Origin: Aquitalea aquatica
Lineage (GTDB): Bacteria > Pseudomonadota > Gammaproteobacteria > Burkholderiales > Chromobacteriaceae
Direction: 5' to 3'
Assembly: GCF_013911085.1 (NCBI RefSeq)
Contig: NZ_JACERN010000023.1
Span: 145,151 to 209,150 of the forward strand
Length of the DNA: 64,000 bases
Shown: positions 8,515 through 17,728 of the stretch, one piece after another
How positions within the stretch are numbered: position 1 is the first letter of the stretch
Layout: each line of letters begins with the position of its first letter
Program-made: the position numbers and the translations under genes
Notes under the pieces: generated by a model
Told to the model about the DNA's origin: nothing
Databases searched by the model: none
What the model saw: only the letters and a program-made list of their open reading frames with translations

Positions 8515-9405
8515 ATGAGCAAGGCATCCGTCGCCGTCATCCAGATGGCAGTCGATCCCGCCTCGCGCCAGCATAACTGGCAACAGGCGGAAACCCTGAT
8601 CCGTCAGGCCGCGGCACAGGGCGCACAGATCATCCTGTTGCCCGAGCTGTTCGAGTGGCGCTATTTCTGTACCGAGCAGGATGCGCGCTACCACGCGCTG
8701 GCCGAACCACTGGCCGGCCACCCGGCCGTGCAGCACTTTTCCCGGCTGGCTGCCGAGTTGCAAGTGGTGTTGCCGCTGAGTGTGTTCGAAGCCGCCGGTC
8801 AGGCGCGCTACAACACCGTGGTCATCATCGATGCCGATGGCAGCGTACTGGGCCACTATCGCAAGACCCACATCCCGGATGGTCCGGGCTATTCCGAAAA
8901 ATTCTATTTCAATGGCGGCGACACCGGCTTCAAGGTGTGGCACACCCGCTATGCCCGGCTGGGTGTGGGCATCTGCTGGGATCAATGGTTTCCCGAAGCC
9001 GCCCGCGCCATGGCCTTGCTGGGAGCAGAGCTGCTGTGCTACCCCACCGCCATCGGCAGCGAACCGCAGGACCCCACGCTGGATTCGCGCGACCACTGGC
9101 AGCGCACCATGCAGGGCCATGCTGCGGCCAACCTGATGCCGCTGTTTGCCGCCAATCGTATCGGTAGCGAACAGGGGCGCGACTTGTCCCAGACCTACTA
9201 CGGCAGCTCCTTCATCACCGATGGCAAGGGTGCTGTGCTGCACAGTGCCGGGCGCACTGAACAGGCCGTGCTGGTACAGGAGTTCGATCTCGCCGAGCTG
9301 GCCGCCGTGCGCGCCAGCTGGGGCGTGTTTCGCGACCGCCGGCCGGATGCCTATGCGCCGCTGCTAACGCTGGACGGGCACACGCCAGTCCCTGCCGCAG
9401 GCTAA
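8515..9405 (+). CDS. aguB: N-carbamoylputrescine amidase
   Basis: This 296-residue protein belongs to the carbon-nitrogen hydrolase (nitrilase) superfamily. The catalytic triad is visible as Glu44 (LLPELFEW), Lys117 (HYRKTHIPDG) and Cys154 (GVGICWDQWFPE). The GPGYSEKFYF segment is typical of AguB. It hydrolyses N-carbamoylputrescine to putrescine, CO2 and ammonia, the last step of agmatine use. The start follows a strong GGAGGAG. It heads the operon with the polyamine ABC importer. No agmatine deiminase (aguA) gene is present in the window. Confidence 0.88.
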   Translation: MSKASVAVIQMAVDPASRQHNWQQAETLIRQAAAQGAQIILLPELFEWRYFCTEQDARYHALAEPLAGHPAVQHFSRLAAELQVVLPLSVFEAAGQARYNTVVIIDADGSVLGHYRKTHIPDGPGYSEKFYFNGGDTGFKVWHTRYARLGVGICWDQWFPEAARAMALLGAELLCYPTAIGSEPQDPTLDSRDHWQRTMQGHAAANLMPLFAANRIGSEQGRDLSQTYYGSSFITDGKGAVLHSAGRTEQAVLVQEFDLAELAAVRASWGVFRDRRPDAYAPLLTLDGHTPVPAAG

Positions 9406-9501
9406 GCCTCTCTCATTTCCGAAGTATTGCGTGACTGCGCATGACCCGTCAGCGGGCAGGGCGCGGCCATGTTATCCACTGCATTCCACAGGAGGACTGC
9501 C

Positions 9502-10587
9502 ATGACCGGCAACCGTGTGGCGATTGAGATCGACCATGTCTGCAAGCGCTTCGGCGCGGGCGAACAGGCCGTGCTGGCGCTGGACCATATCGCGCTGGAT
9601 ATCCGCGAAAACGAATTTTTCACCCTGCTGGGGCCATCGGGCTGCGGCAAGACCACCTTGCTGCGCATGATTGCCGGCTTCGAGGATGTCAGTGCCGGCG
9701 ACATCCGCCTGTATGGCGCCTCGCTCACCGGCAAGCTGCCCTTCCAGCGCCCGGTCAACACCGTGTTCCAGAGCTATGCGCTGTTTCCGCACCTGACGGT
9801 AGAAGAAAACATCGCCTTCGGGCTGGAAATGCGCGGCTTCAAACCAACCGACATCAAACCCATCGTGGCGGAAAAACTGGAACTGGTGAAACTGTCCGGC
9901 TTTGCCCGCCGCCGGCCGCACCAGCTGTCCGGTGGCCAGCAGCAGCGCGTGGCCTTGGCGCGGGCGCTGGCCCCGTCGCCCAGGGTGCTGTTGCTGGACG
10001 AATCGCTGTCGGCGCTGGACCTGAAGCTGCGCAAGGAAATGCAGGTGGAGCTCAAGCGCCTGCAACGCGAAACCGGCATCACCTTTGTTTTCGTCACTCA
10101 CGACCAGGAGGAGGCGCTCACCATGTCCGACCGCATCGCGGTGATGTCGGCCGGCAAGCTGCAGCAAGTGGGCAGTCCGGAAGACATTTACGACCGTCCG
10201 GCCAACCGCTTTGTCGCGGACTTCATTGGCGAAACCTCCTTCCTGCAGGGCCAGGTGGCAGAGGGGCAGCTGCAGTTTGGCGCGGCAGGCAGCCTGTCCT
10301 GTCAGGTGCTGGATCAATCACATGATGGCGCGGCAGCGCTGGCGGTACGGCCCGAACGGCTGCAGCTGTCAGTCAGCGGCAGCGGACTGGCCGGGGTGGT
10401 GGCCGAGGTGGTGTATCGCGGGGTGGATACCGTCTACCTTGTGCAACTGGCCGATGGCCAACCCTGCCGGGTGCGCCATACCAATGACAGCGGTGCCTCG
10501 CGCCTGGCGCGGGTGGGCGATGCGGTACGGGTAGCCGCCCTGCCGGGCGCCTTCCATCGTCTGCAGGAGGCCGGCCATGACGCTTGA
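9502..10587 (+). CDS. Polyamine ABC transporter ATP-binding protein (PotG/PotA-like)
   Basis: This 361-residue ATPase has Walker A (GPSGCGKTT), Q-loop ([17 protein letters not shown]), signature ([15 protein letters not shown]) and Walker B ([16 protein letters not shown]), with an H-loop in FVTHDQEEA. The C-terminal part is a TOBE-type domain. It energises uptake of putrescine/spermidine with the next three gene products. ATG 9502 follows AGGAGG at good spacing. Its 3' end overlaps the first permease by 11 bp, so the genes are translationally coupled. Confidence 0.9.
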   Translation: MTGNRVAIEIDHVCKRFGAGEQAVLALDHIALDIRENEFFTLLGPSGCGKTTLLRMIAGFEDVSAGDIRLYGASLTGKLPFQRPVNTVFQSYALFPHLTVEENIAFGLEMRGFKPTDIKPIVAEKLELVKLSGFARRRPHQLSGGQQQRVALARALAPSPRVLLLDESLSALDLKLRKEMQVELKRLQRETGITFVFVTHDQEEALTMSDRIAVMSAGKLQQVGSPEDIYDRPANRFVADFIGETSFLQGQVAEGQLQFGAAGSLSCQVLDQSHDGAAALAVRPERLQLSVSGSGLAGVVAEVVYRGVDTVYLVQLADGQPCRVRHTNDSGASRLARVGDAVRVAALPGAFHRLQEAGHDA

Positions 10588-11467
10588 CCCCTATCGCCGC
10601 ACCCGTCGGCGCTTGCTGCTGGCCCCCACCACGCTCACCCTGCTGCTGTTCATGGTGCTGCCCATGCTGCTGATGGGCTGGATGTCGCTGCTGGCCCCGG
10701 ACACCTACGGTGGCGTGCGCTGGAAGGAATGGAGCCTGGATGCCTATGTGCAGTTCCTGTACGAGCGCGATCTGGACGACAGCCTCACGCTGAACAGCGA
10801 TTACCTGCAAATCTTTGGCCGCTCCTTCCTGCTGGCCGGCTTTGCCACGGTGGTAACGCTGCTGATCGGCTTTCCCACCGCGCTGTATATCGCGCTGAAA
10901 GAGGAAAAAACCCGCCAGCGGCTGATCCTGCTGATTTCCATTCCCTTCTGGACCAACCTGCTGGTGCGCACTTACGCCTGGATGCTGCTGCTGCGCAATG
11001 GCGGGCTGATCGACAGCAGCCTGTCGGCCCTGGGGCTAAGCCAGGGCACGCTGGATGTGCTGTATACCCCCACGGCAGTGGCCATCGGCTTTGTCTATTC
11101 CTTCCTGCCCTTCATGGTGCTGCCCATCTACACCAGTCTGGAAAAAATGGACTGGCGGCTGGTGGAAGCGGCCTTCGACCTGGGTGCCAATCGCTGGCTG
11201 GCGCTCCGGCGGGTGATTCTGCCACTGGCCATGCCCGGCATCGTCGCGGGCTGTCTGCTGGTATTCATCCCGGCCATCGGCTCCTACTTCATCCCCGAGC
11301 TGTTGGGCGGTGGCAAGAGCCTGATGATAGGCAACCTGATCCAGAACCAGTTTGGCACCGCCCGCAATTGGCCGTTCGGGGCGGCCCTGTCCTTCATGTT
11401 GCTGGCACTGGTACTGCTGGTGATGTGGATCTACACCAGACGCTTCCAGCGTCCGCCGGGAGAATGA
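10577..11467 (+). CDS. Polyamine ABC transporter permease 1 (PotH/PotB-like)
   Basis: This 296-residue inner-membrane protein has about six transmembrane segments and the binding-protein-dependent permease loop ([26 protein letters not shown]) near residues 198-223. It starts inside the ATPase gene with GGAGG upstream, and ends 1 bp before the second permease. With that protein it forms the heterodimeric channel of the polyamine importer. Confidence 0.9.
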   Translation: MTLDPYRRTRRRLLLAPTTLTLLLFMVLPMLLMGWMSLLAPDTYGGVRWKEWSLDAYVQFLYERDLDDSLTLNSDYLQIFGRSFLLAGFATVVTLLIGFPTALYIALKEEKTRQRLILLISIPFWTNLLVRTYAWMLLLRNGGLIDSSLSALGLSQGTLDVLYTPTAVAIGFVYSFLPFMVLPIYTSLEKMDWRLVEAAFDLGANRWLALRRVILPLAMPGIVAGCLLVFIPAIGSYFIPELLGGGKSLMIGNLIQNQFGTARNWPFGAALSFMLLALVLLVMWIYTRRFQRPPGE

Positions 11468-11468
11468 C

Positions 11469-12257
11469 ATGCAAGCCTCCAATACCTTGTGGCGCTTTCG
11501 CGGGGTCACCCCTACCGCCATGCTGGCCTTTGTCTATCTCTACCTGCCCATCGTGGTGCTGGTGGTGCTGTCCTTCAACGCCAACCGCATTGCCACGCTG
11601 TGGACCGGTTTCTCCTTCGACTGGTATCTGAAGGTGATGGACAACGACAACATCCTGCGGGCCACCAAGAACTCGCTGATCATCGCCAGCGGCGCCACGG
11701 TGCTGGCCACCAGCTTTGCCACCATGGCGGCGCTGGCCATGGCCGGCAAGCGCTTTCGTGGCCAGGCCTTCATCAATGCCATGCTGGGCCTGCCGCTGCT
11801 GGTGCCGGAAATCGTCACTGCCGTGGCCTCCTTGCTGTTTTTCCTGGCACTGGGGCTGGACCTGGGGCTGCTGACGGTGCTGATTGCCCACACCGTGTTC
11901 TGCATTCCCTTTGCCTACTTGCCCATCCGTGCGCGGCTGGAAGGGCTGGACCCACGGCTGGCCGAAGCCGCGGCCGATCTGTATGCCGGGCCGTTTGCCA
12001 CCTTCCGCCGTGTCACCCTGCCGCTGATCCTGCCCGGCGTGCTGTCCGGGGCCATGCTGGCCTTCATTGTGTCGCTGGACGATTTCGTCATCACCTTTTT
12101 CGTGGCCGGTGCCGGTGCCACCACCTTGCCGGTTTACATCTTCGGCCTGATCCGTATGGGCATCACCCCGGAAGTAAACGCGGTATCGGCGCTGATGCTG
12201 CTGGTGTCGATTGCCTTTGTCGCGCTGTCCTACTGGATGGGCCAGCGCAAATCCTGA
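11469..12257 (+). CDS. Polyamine ABC transporter permease 2 (PotI/PotC-like)
   Basis: This 262-residue protein has about six membrane segments and the EAA loop (EAAADLYAGPFATFRRVTLPLILPGVLSG) near residues 162-190. The SLDDFVITFFVAGAG segment is typical of PotC/PotI. It pairs with the preceding permease. The binding-protein gene follows after 66 bp. Confidence 0.9.
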   Translation: MQASNTLWRFRGVTPTAMLAFVYLYLPIVVLVVLSFNANRIATLWTGFSFDWYLKVMDNDNILRATKNSLIIASGATVLATSFATMAALAMAGKRFRGQAFINAMLGLPLLVPEIVTAVASLLFFLALGLDLGLLTVLIAHTVFCIPFAYLPIRARLEGLDPRLAEAAADLYAGPFATFRRVTLPLILPGVLSGAMLAFIVSLDDFVITFFVAGAGATTLPVYIFGLIRMGITPEVNAVSALMLLVSIAFVALSYWMGQRKS

Positions 12258-12323
12258 ACCGGGTCGGCGGCTGATCCGCCCCTCATGTTTCGCTTGTTGC
12301 ACAACATACGAAGGAGAAATGCC

Positions 12324-13367
12324 ATGAAAGTCTGCAAACTGCATTCGCTGGCCCTGGCTGCGGGCCTGCTGGTATCGGCATCGGCCATGGCCGCTGGCGA
12401 ATTGAACCTGTACAACTGGTCCGACTACATTCCGCAAGACCTGCTCAAGCGCTTTGAAAAGGAAAGCGGCATCAAGGTCAACCTGGATGTATTCGATTCC
12501 AACGAATCCCTGCTGGCCAAGCTCAAGGCCGGGGCCAAGGGCTACGACGTGGTGGTGCCGTCCGACTACATGGTGAAAATCATGATCGAAGAGGGCCTGC
12601 TGGAAAAAATCGACGCCAGCAAGATGGCCAATTTCAAGCTGGTGGAAGCCCCGCTCAACAAGCCGGATTTCGACCCGAAACGCGAATATTCCGCACCGTA
12701 TATGTGGGGGGTAACCGGCTTTACCTATGACGCCAGCCGCGTGCCGGGCGGCAAGCTGGATAATAGCTGGAAGAGCTTCTTCACTCCGCCGGCCGCGCTC
12801 AAGGGCAAGGTGGTGGCGCTCAACGACGTGGCCGAGCTGTACAAGGCCGCCGCCATCTACCTGAAAGTGGATCAGTGCACCGAAGACCCCAAGCAGGCCA
12901 AGCGCATCCAGGACCTGCTGGAAGCGCAAAAGCCCATGCTGGCCATGTATAACTCCGATGGCACCATCGAACGCATGCAGGCGCAGGAAGTCATCATGCA
13001 CCAGCAGTGGAACGGTGCGGCCTATCGCACCCGGCAAAAGCTCAAGTCCGCCGTGTTTGTTTATCCGAAAGAGGGCATCCCCTTCTGGAACGACAATCTG
13101 GTCATTCCCAAAGGTGCCAAGAACCGCGACAACGCGCTCAAGTTCATCAACTGGATGATGGAGCCCAAGAATATCGCCGAAGCCTCCAACTTCACCGGCT
13201 ACAACAATGCCATCAAGGGCTCGACCGCTTTCTTCAAAGCGGATCTCAAGGCCGATCCGGCCATCAATCCCACCGCTGCCATGCGTGCGCTATTTGTCCC
13301 CAGCAAAACCTGCTCGGCCAAGGCCAATTCGCTGCGCGACCGGGTGTGGACCAAGCTGAAGAAATGA
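12324..13367 (+). CDS. Polyamine ABC transporter substrate-binding protein (PotF/SpuD-like)
   Basis: This 347-residue periplasmic protein has a Sec signal peptide (cleavage after AMA, about residue 23). The mature start GELNLYNWSDYIP is the hallmark of PotF/PotD proteins, in which Trp, Ser and Asp residues contact the diamine. The DVVVPSDYMVKIM segment is also conserved. PotF-like features suggest putrescine over spermidine, but this is inference. ATG 12324 follows AAGGAGAAAT. In E. coli the binding-protein gene comes first (potFGHI); here it comes last. Confidence 0.88.
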   Translation: MKVCKLHSLALAAGLLVSASAMAAGELNLYNWSDYIPQDLLKRFEKESGIKVNLDVFDSNESLLAKLKAGAKGYDVVVPSDYMVKIMIEEGLLEKIDASKMANFKLVEAPLNKPDFDPKREYSAPYMWGVTGFTYDASRVPGGKLDNSWKSFFTPPAALKGKVVALNDVAELYKAAAIYLKVDQCTEDPKQAKRIQDLLEAQKPMLAMYNSDGTIERMQAQEVIMHQQWNGAAYRTRQKLKSAVFVYPKEGIPFWNDNLVIPKGAKNRDNALKFINWMMEPKNIAEASNFTGYNNAIKGSTAFFKADLKADPAINPTAAMRALFVPSKTCSAKANSLRDRVWTKLKK

Positions 13368-13372
13368 CACTT

Positions 13373-13388
13373 GCCGGCTGAGGCCGGC
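13373..13388 (+). terminator. Small hairpin between binding protein and deacetylase genes
   Basis: GCCGGC at 13373-13378 and again at 13383-13388 (self-complementary) can pair around a TGAG loop, followed by TTCCCCTT. It may attenuate readthrough or stabilise the upstream mRNA. The T-run is too poor to call a definite terminator. Confidence 0.3.
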
Positions 13389-13448
13389 TTCCCCTTGCCA
13401 TGACTAAACAATGCCGCCGGCCCCTCCGCCTGCGGCAGGGAGACTTGC

Positions 13449-14486
13449 ATGCTGACGATTTACAGTGACGACCACCATCTGCACCACGGCAATGCCGAGC
13501 TGATCGATGGCACCCTCAAGCCCTGCTTCGAAATGCCCAGCCGCGCCGACATGGTGTTGCAGCGCGTGCGCCAGACCGGGCTGGGCGACATCATTACCCC
13601 CACCGAACACGGGCTGGAGCCGCTGTTGCGCGTGCATGACGCCGGTTATGTGCGCTTTCTGGAGCAAGCCTGGAGCCTGTGGCAAGCCGAAGGGCGCAAC
13701 CATGACGCGCTGCCGCTGGTATGGCCGGTGCGCGGCCTGCGTACCGACCGTATCCCGCAGGATATCGATGGCCTGATGGGCTATTACTCCTTCGATGCCG
13801 GGGTGCCCATCACCGCCGGCACCTGGCAGGCCATCCGCTCCTCGGCCAATGTCGCGCTGACTGGGCTGGACGCCATGCTGGCCAGCGGCCGCAGCACCTT
13901 TGCCCTGTGTCGTCCGCCCGGCCACCATGCTGCGGCCGACTACATGGGCGGCTATTGCTATCTGAACAATGCCGCCATCGCCGCCCAGGCCATGCTGGAC
14001 AAGGGTGCCAAGCGGGTGGCCATCCTGGACGTGGACTATCACCACGGTAACGGCACGCAGAGCATCTTCTACCAGCGCAGCGATGTGCAGTTCCTGTCGC
14101 TGCATGGCGACCCGACGGTGGAATACCCCTTCTTCCTCGGCCATGCCGACGAGCTGGGCGAGGGTGCCGGGCTGGGTTTCAACCACAACTACCCGCTGGC
14201 CCATGGCACGGACTGGTCGCACTACGGCCCGGCGCTGGCCGATGCCTGCAGCAAGATTGCTGCCTATGCCCCGGATGCGCTGGTGGTATCGCTGGGCGTG
14301 GATACCTTCGAGCAGGACCCGATCTCGCGCTTCAAATTGAAGAACGCCGACTATCTGCGCATGGGCGAAGCCATCGGCGCGCTGGGCTTGCCCACGCTGT
14401 TCGTGATGGAAGGCGGCTATGCGGTGGAGGACATCGGGGTGAATGCGGTGAATGTGCTGTCCGGCTTTGAAAGCGTGGCGGGCTGA
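13449..14486 (+). CDS. Acetylpolyamine amidohydrolase (histone deacetylase family)
   Basis: This 345-residue zinc hydrolase has the conserved active-site segments RPPGHHA (His159, His160) and LDVDYHHGNGTQ (Asp194, Asp196, His198), and a later SLGVDTFEQDP acidic zinc ligand. The family (Mycoplana AphA, Pseudomonas PA1409/PA0321) removes acetyl groups from acetylputrescine, acetylcadaverine and acetylspermidine. Placement directly after a polyamine importer, as in Pseudomonas, supports scavenging of acetylated polyamines. The ATG at 13449 follows GGCAGGGAGA. It converges on the next gene. Confidence 0.87.
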   Translation: MLTIYSDDHHLHHGNAELIDGTLKPCFEMPSRADMVLQRVRQTGLGDIITPTEHGLEPLLRVHDAGYVRFLEQAWSLWQAEGRNHDALPLVWPVRGLRTDRIPQDIDGLMGYYSFDAGVPITAGTWQAIRSSANVALTGLDAMLASGRSTFALCRPPGHHAAADYMGGYCYLNNAAIAAQAMLDKGAKRVAILDVDYHHGNGTQSIFYQRSDVQFLSLHGDPTVEYPFFLGHADELGEGAGLGFNHNYPLAHGTDWSHYGPALADACSKIAAYAPDALVVSLGVDTFEQDPISRFKLKNADYLRMGEAIGALGLPTLFVMEGGYAVEDIGVNAVNVLSGFESVAG

Positions 14487-14493
14487 GTGCGGC

Positions 14494-14515
14494 GGGGAGG
14501 CCGGGCGGCCTCCCC
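14494..14515. terminator. GC-rich hairpin between convergent genes
   Basis: GGGGAGGCC at 14494-14502 pairs perfectly with GGCCTCCCC at 14507-14515 around GGGC. It lies between the convergent deacetylase and glutamate-synthase-like genes and could stop transcription from both sides. There is no T-run on either strand. Confidence 0.5.
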
Positions 14516-14525
14516 ATTGCTAGCC

Positions 14526-16142
14526 TCAGGCATGTGCCGGGGCTGGGGCAAAACTGCCCGCCTGCGCCATGCGCCACATGCGGCCATAAAACTCGGCCTT
14601 GATGTCGCTGCCCAGCAGTTCGCCGGGCTGCAAAAACACATGCAGCTGCGAGTACAGGCGGATTTCGGTATCGCTCACCCGCCGTACCAGATGATGGGCG
14701 GCCAGTTGCTCCGGGTGGGTAAGGCCGGCGGCAGCCAGCATCTCGGCCAGCGCATGCAGGGTGTTGCGGTGGAAGTGAAACACCCGCTCGGCCTTGTCCG
14801 GCACCACCAGTGCGCGCTGGCGTAGCGGGTCTTGCGTGGCCACGCCAGTGGGGCAGCGGTTGGTATGGCAGCTCTGGCTCTGGATGCAGCCCACGGCAAA
14901 CATGAAGCCGCGGGCCGAGTTGGCCCAGTCGGCCCCGATGGCCAGCACGCTGGCAATATCAAAGGCGCTGATGATCTTGCCGCTGGCACCCAGCTTGATC
15001 TGGTCGCGCAGCTTCAGCCCCACCAGGGTGTTGTGCACGAACAGCAGGCCTTCGCGCAGCGGTACGCCGATATGGTCGGTAAATTCCAGCGGTGCCGCGC
15101 CGGTGCCGCCTTCCTTGCCGTCCACCACAATGAAGTCCGGCAGGATGCCGCTTTCCAGCATGGCCTTGGCAATGGCCATGAATTCCCACGGATGGCCCAG
15201 GCAGAATTTGAAACCCACCGGCTTGCCGCCGGACAGCTCACGCAGCCGGGCAATAAAGGCCATCATCTCCAGCGGAGTGGAAAACGCGCTGTGGCCGGAG
15301 GGCGAGACGCAGTCCTGGCCCAGCGGCACGCCACGGGTGGTAGCGATTTCCGGCGTCACCTTGTGCTTGGGCAAAATGCCGCCGTGGCCCGGTTTGGCTC
15401 CCTGGCTGAGCTTGATCTCGATCATCTTCACCTGCGGGTTTTGCGCCTGGGCGGCAAAGCGTTCCGCATCGAAATGGCCCTCGGCATCGCGACAGCCAAA
15501 ATACCCGCTACCCAGCTCCCATACCAGGTCGCCGCCGTGCTCCAGATGGTAAGGGCTGATGCTGCCCTCGCCGGTGTCGTGGTAGAAGCCGCCTTGCTTG
15601 GCCCCCTGATTGAGCGCACGGATGGCATTGGCGCTGAGTGCGCCAAAACTCATGGCCGAGATATTGAATACCGATGCCGAGTAGGGCTGGCGGCATTGCG
15701 GGCCGCCAATGGTGATCCGAAAGCCGGCCGGATCGCTGCGTGGTGCCGGGCGGATGGAGTGGCTGATGAATTCGAAGCCGCTACCATAGACATTCAGCAT
15801 GGTGCCGAAGGGCTTGTCCGAGGCTACGTTCTTGGCACGGGTATAAACCAGCGAGCGCTGGTCGCGGGAGAAGGGCAGCTGTTCGCCATCGGCTTCCAGC
15901 AGGTATTGGCGGATTTCCGGGCGGATGGTTTCCACCAGATAGCGGATATTGCCCAGTATCGGATAGTTGCGTCGTACCGCGTGGCGGGTTTGCGTGAGGT
16001 CCAGTACGCCGACCAGGCTGAGAGCAAGGGCCGCCAGGGTGAAGGGCCACAGCCCTTCGATCTGGTGCAGGGTCAGGCCGATCAGGCTGAACACGATGCA
16101 GGCGACAAAAAAGGCATAGCGGCTGAGCAGGGACAGATTCAT
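14526..16142 (-). CDS. FMN-binding glutamate synthase family protein, membrane-anchored
   Basis: This 538-residue protein has two N-terminal membrane segments (about residues 7-25 and 31-48) and a TIM barrel like the FMN domain of the glutamate synthase large subunit (FGALSANAIRALNQGAKQGG; GGILPKHKVT; VVDGKEGGTG). A Cys cluster CIQSQSCHTNRCPTG resembles the 3Fe-4S site of GltB. The amidotransferase domain is absent, so it is not a complete glutamate synthase; its reaction is unknown. ATG 16142 with CGGAG upstream is preferred to the frame from 16205. Confidence 0.78.
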   Translation of the reverse strand: MNLSLLSRYAFFVACIVFSLIGLTLHQIEGLWPFTLAALALSLVGVLDLTQTRHAVRRNYPILGNIRYLVETIRPEIRQYLLEADGEQLPFSRDQRSLVYTRAKNVASDKPFGTMLNVYGSGFEFISHSIRPAPRSDPAGFRITIGGPQCRQPYSASVFNISAMSFGALSANAIRALNQGAKQGGFYHDTGEGSISPYHLEHGGDLVWELGSGYFGCRDAEGHFDAERFAAQAQNPQVKMIEIKLSQGAKPGHGGILPKHKVTPEIATTRGVPLGQDCVSPSGHSAFSTPLEMMAFIARLRELSGGKPVGFKFCLGHPWEFMAIAKAMLESGILPDFIVVDGKEGGTGAAPLEFTDHIGVPLREGLLFVHNTLVGLKLRDQIKLGASGKIISAFDIASVLAIGADWANSARGFMFAVGCIQSQSCHTNRCPTGVATQDPLRQRALVVPDKAERVFHFHRNTLHALAEMLAAAGLTHPEQLAAHHLVRRVSDTEIRLYSQLHVFLQPGELLGSDIKAEFYGRMWRMAQAGSFAPAPAHA

Positions 16143-16256
16143 GCGGGCTCCGGCAGGCAGGCTGAAACAGGTTGGAGCACGGCAAACCTGCTTGGTTGCC
16201 GGCAACGGTGTTTCAGCTTAGCGACTGCTCAGGCGCAATGCCATGCCCGGCGGTTT

Positions 16257-16664
16257 TCAATGAAAACGGACCGGTTCGCCCCCGGTGTCAAAAGCCAGGT
16301 AGCGCGACACATCACCACCGGTCTGGATGGTCTGGATCATGCGCTTAAGCGCGGCTTCGATGTCGGCTGCCGCAGGCGGGCGACCGGCTTTGCCGTCCAG
16401 ACAGGCCACGAACACGATTTGCCAGGGCTCGCCCATGCGCGCTGATTCGGCCTGCAGGCTGGCAAAATCCACCAGCTCACTGGCGGCGCGGTCCAGGCAC
16501 ATGATGGGCAGCAGGATGCCGCCTTCGCCACGGGCAAAGCGCTCGGCCTCCTGCGGCTGGTGGTCGTCGTGCAGCACGGCCTTGGTAAATACCAGCAGCA
16601 GATGCTGTGGTTCGGCCTGCTGGCAGGCAGCGACCAGCAGCGCGTTGAAATCGTGGATGTCCAT
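16257..16664 (-). CDS. Conserved small protein (often labelled ribonucleotide reductase subunit alpha)
   Basis: This 135-residue soluble protein begins MDIHDFNALLVAA. Motifs such as HLLLVFTKAVL, FARGEGGILLPIMCLD and PWQIVFVACLDGK recall a conserved betaproteobacterial family often labelled ribonucleotide reductase subunit alpha. None of the catalytic features of ribonucleotide reductase is visible, so that label should not be trusted. The ATG at 16664 is chosen over the frame from 16727 by resemblance to the family start. It is divergent from the EamA gene at 16845. Function unknown. Confidence 0.6.
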   Translation of the reverse strand: MDIHDFNALLVAACQQAEPQHLLLVFTKAVLHDDHQPQEAERFARGEGGILLPIMCLDRAASELVDFASLQAESARMGEPWQIVFVACLDGKAGRPPAAADIEAALKRMIQTIQTGGDVSRYLAFDTGGEPVRFH

Positions 16665-16844
16665 GGTGATCAGTACTGGGCGAAAGTGGCAGCTTGCAGT
16701 GTGTGGTGTGGCTACCCTGTTTGCCATCCTCCGCTGGAACTAGTTGGCAGCGGCATTGGAATGAGTCATTTGATGGCAAGAAACAGGGAGCGGCGGCGGC
16801 ATTTCCCACTTATGCTGGCAGGCATGACAAAGGGGAGAGTGGCA

Positions 16845-17705
16845 ATGCGACGGGAAATGGCAGGACTGGTGGTGCTGGCCGCCTTGTGGGGGGCTTCGTT
16901 TCTGTTCATGCGGGTGGCTGTGCCCGCGCTGGGGCCATTTGTGCTGATTGCCTTGCGGCTGGGGCTGGCCTCGCTGGTGTTGTTGCCCATTTTGCTGCTG
17001 CGCGGCGGTCTGCCGCTGTGGCGGCAACATTGGCAGCGCATTGCGGTGGTGGGGGTGTTTCTGTCGGCCCTGCCATTCTGCCTGATTGCCTGGGCCAGCC
17101 TCAGCCTGCCGGCCGGCGTGGCGTCGGTACTGAACGCCACCACGCCGTTGATGACCGCGCTGTGGGCCATGCCACTGGCGGGTGAGCGCATGAGCGTGCC
17201 ACGGGCGGCCGGCTTGTCGCTGGGCTTGGCCGGTGTGCTGGTGTTGATGCTGGGGCGCGGGGCTGCTTTCGATGTGCAGACTTTGCTACCGGTGCTGGCC
17301 ATGCTGGGTGCCACGGCTTGTTATGGCTGGTCCGGTCACATGGCCAAGCGCTGGCTGCCCGGCCTGCCTTCGCTGGTGACAGCCACCGGCAGCCTGTTCA
17401 GCGGGGCCGTACTGGTGACGCCACTGGCCTTGCTTACCCTGCCGGCCCAGATGCCATCGGCCACGGTCTGGGGCGCGGTGGTGATGCTGGCGCTGGGCAG
17501 CACCGCCCTGGCCTATCTGATTTTCTATTGGCTGATCGACAAACTGGGTGCCACCCGCGCCAGCAGCGTCACTTATCTGGTGCCGGTATTCGGCGTGCTG
17601 TGGGGGAGCCTGTTGCTGGCCGAGCCGGTGGGCGTGCTGATGCTGCTGGGCGGGCTGCTGATTCTGTGCGGGGTATTGCTGCTGGGCTGGCGCCGTGCTG
17701 GCTGA
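16845..17705 (+). CDS. EamA/DMT family transporter
   Basis: This 286-residue integral membrane protein has ten predicted segments in two EamA repeats. It begins MRREMAGLVVLAALWGASFLFMRVAVPALGP, the classic RhaT/YedA-like start. The second repeat (about residues 150-280) has GSTALAYLIFYWLIDKLGATRASSVTYLVPVFGVLWG. It probably exports amino acids or other metabolites, substrate unknown. The ATG at 16845 follows AGGGGAGAG. It converges on the envZ gene. Confidence 0.85.
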   Translation: MRREMAGLVVLAALWGASFLFMRVAVPALGPFVLIALRLGLASLVLLPILLLRGGLPLWRQHWQRIAVVGVFLSALPFCLIAWASLSLPAGVASVLNATTPLMTALWAMPLAGERMSVPRAAGLSLGLAGVLVLMLGRGAAFDVQTLLPVLAMLGATACYGWSGHMAKRWLPGLPSLVTATGSLFSGAVLVTPLALLTLPAQMPSATVWGAVVMLALGSTALAYLIFYWLIDKLGATRASSVTYLVPVFGVLWGSLLLAEPVGVLMLLGGLLILCGVLLLGWRRAG

Positions 17706-17728
17706 GCGAAGCGGCACCAGCCTTCACT

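Noticed and set aside
11394..13037. Long minus-strand open frame opposite the polyamine permease and binding protein genes
   Set aside because: It is antisense to four well-supported genes and has a Gln/His/Gly-rich composition typical of shadows.
13449..14486. Histone deacetylase acting on a bacterial chromatin protein
   Set aside because: The polyamine importer context and family fit an acetylpolyamine deacetylase better.
16257..16664. Ribonucleotide reductase alpha subunit
   Set aside because: The protein has only 135 residues and no catalytic Cys/radical motifs; the label used for this family is misleading.
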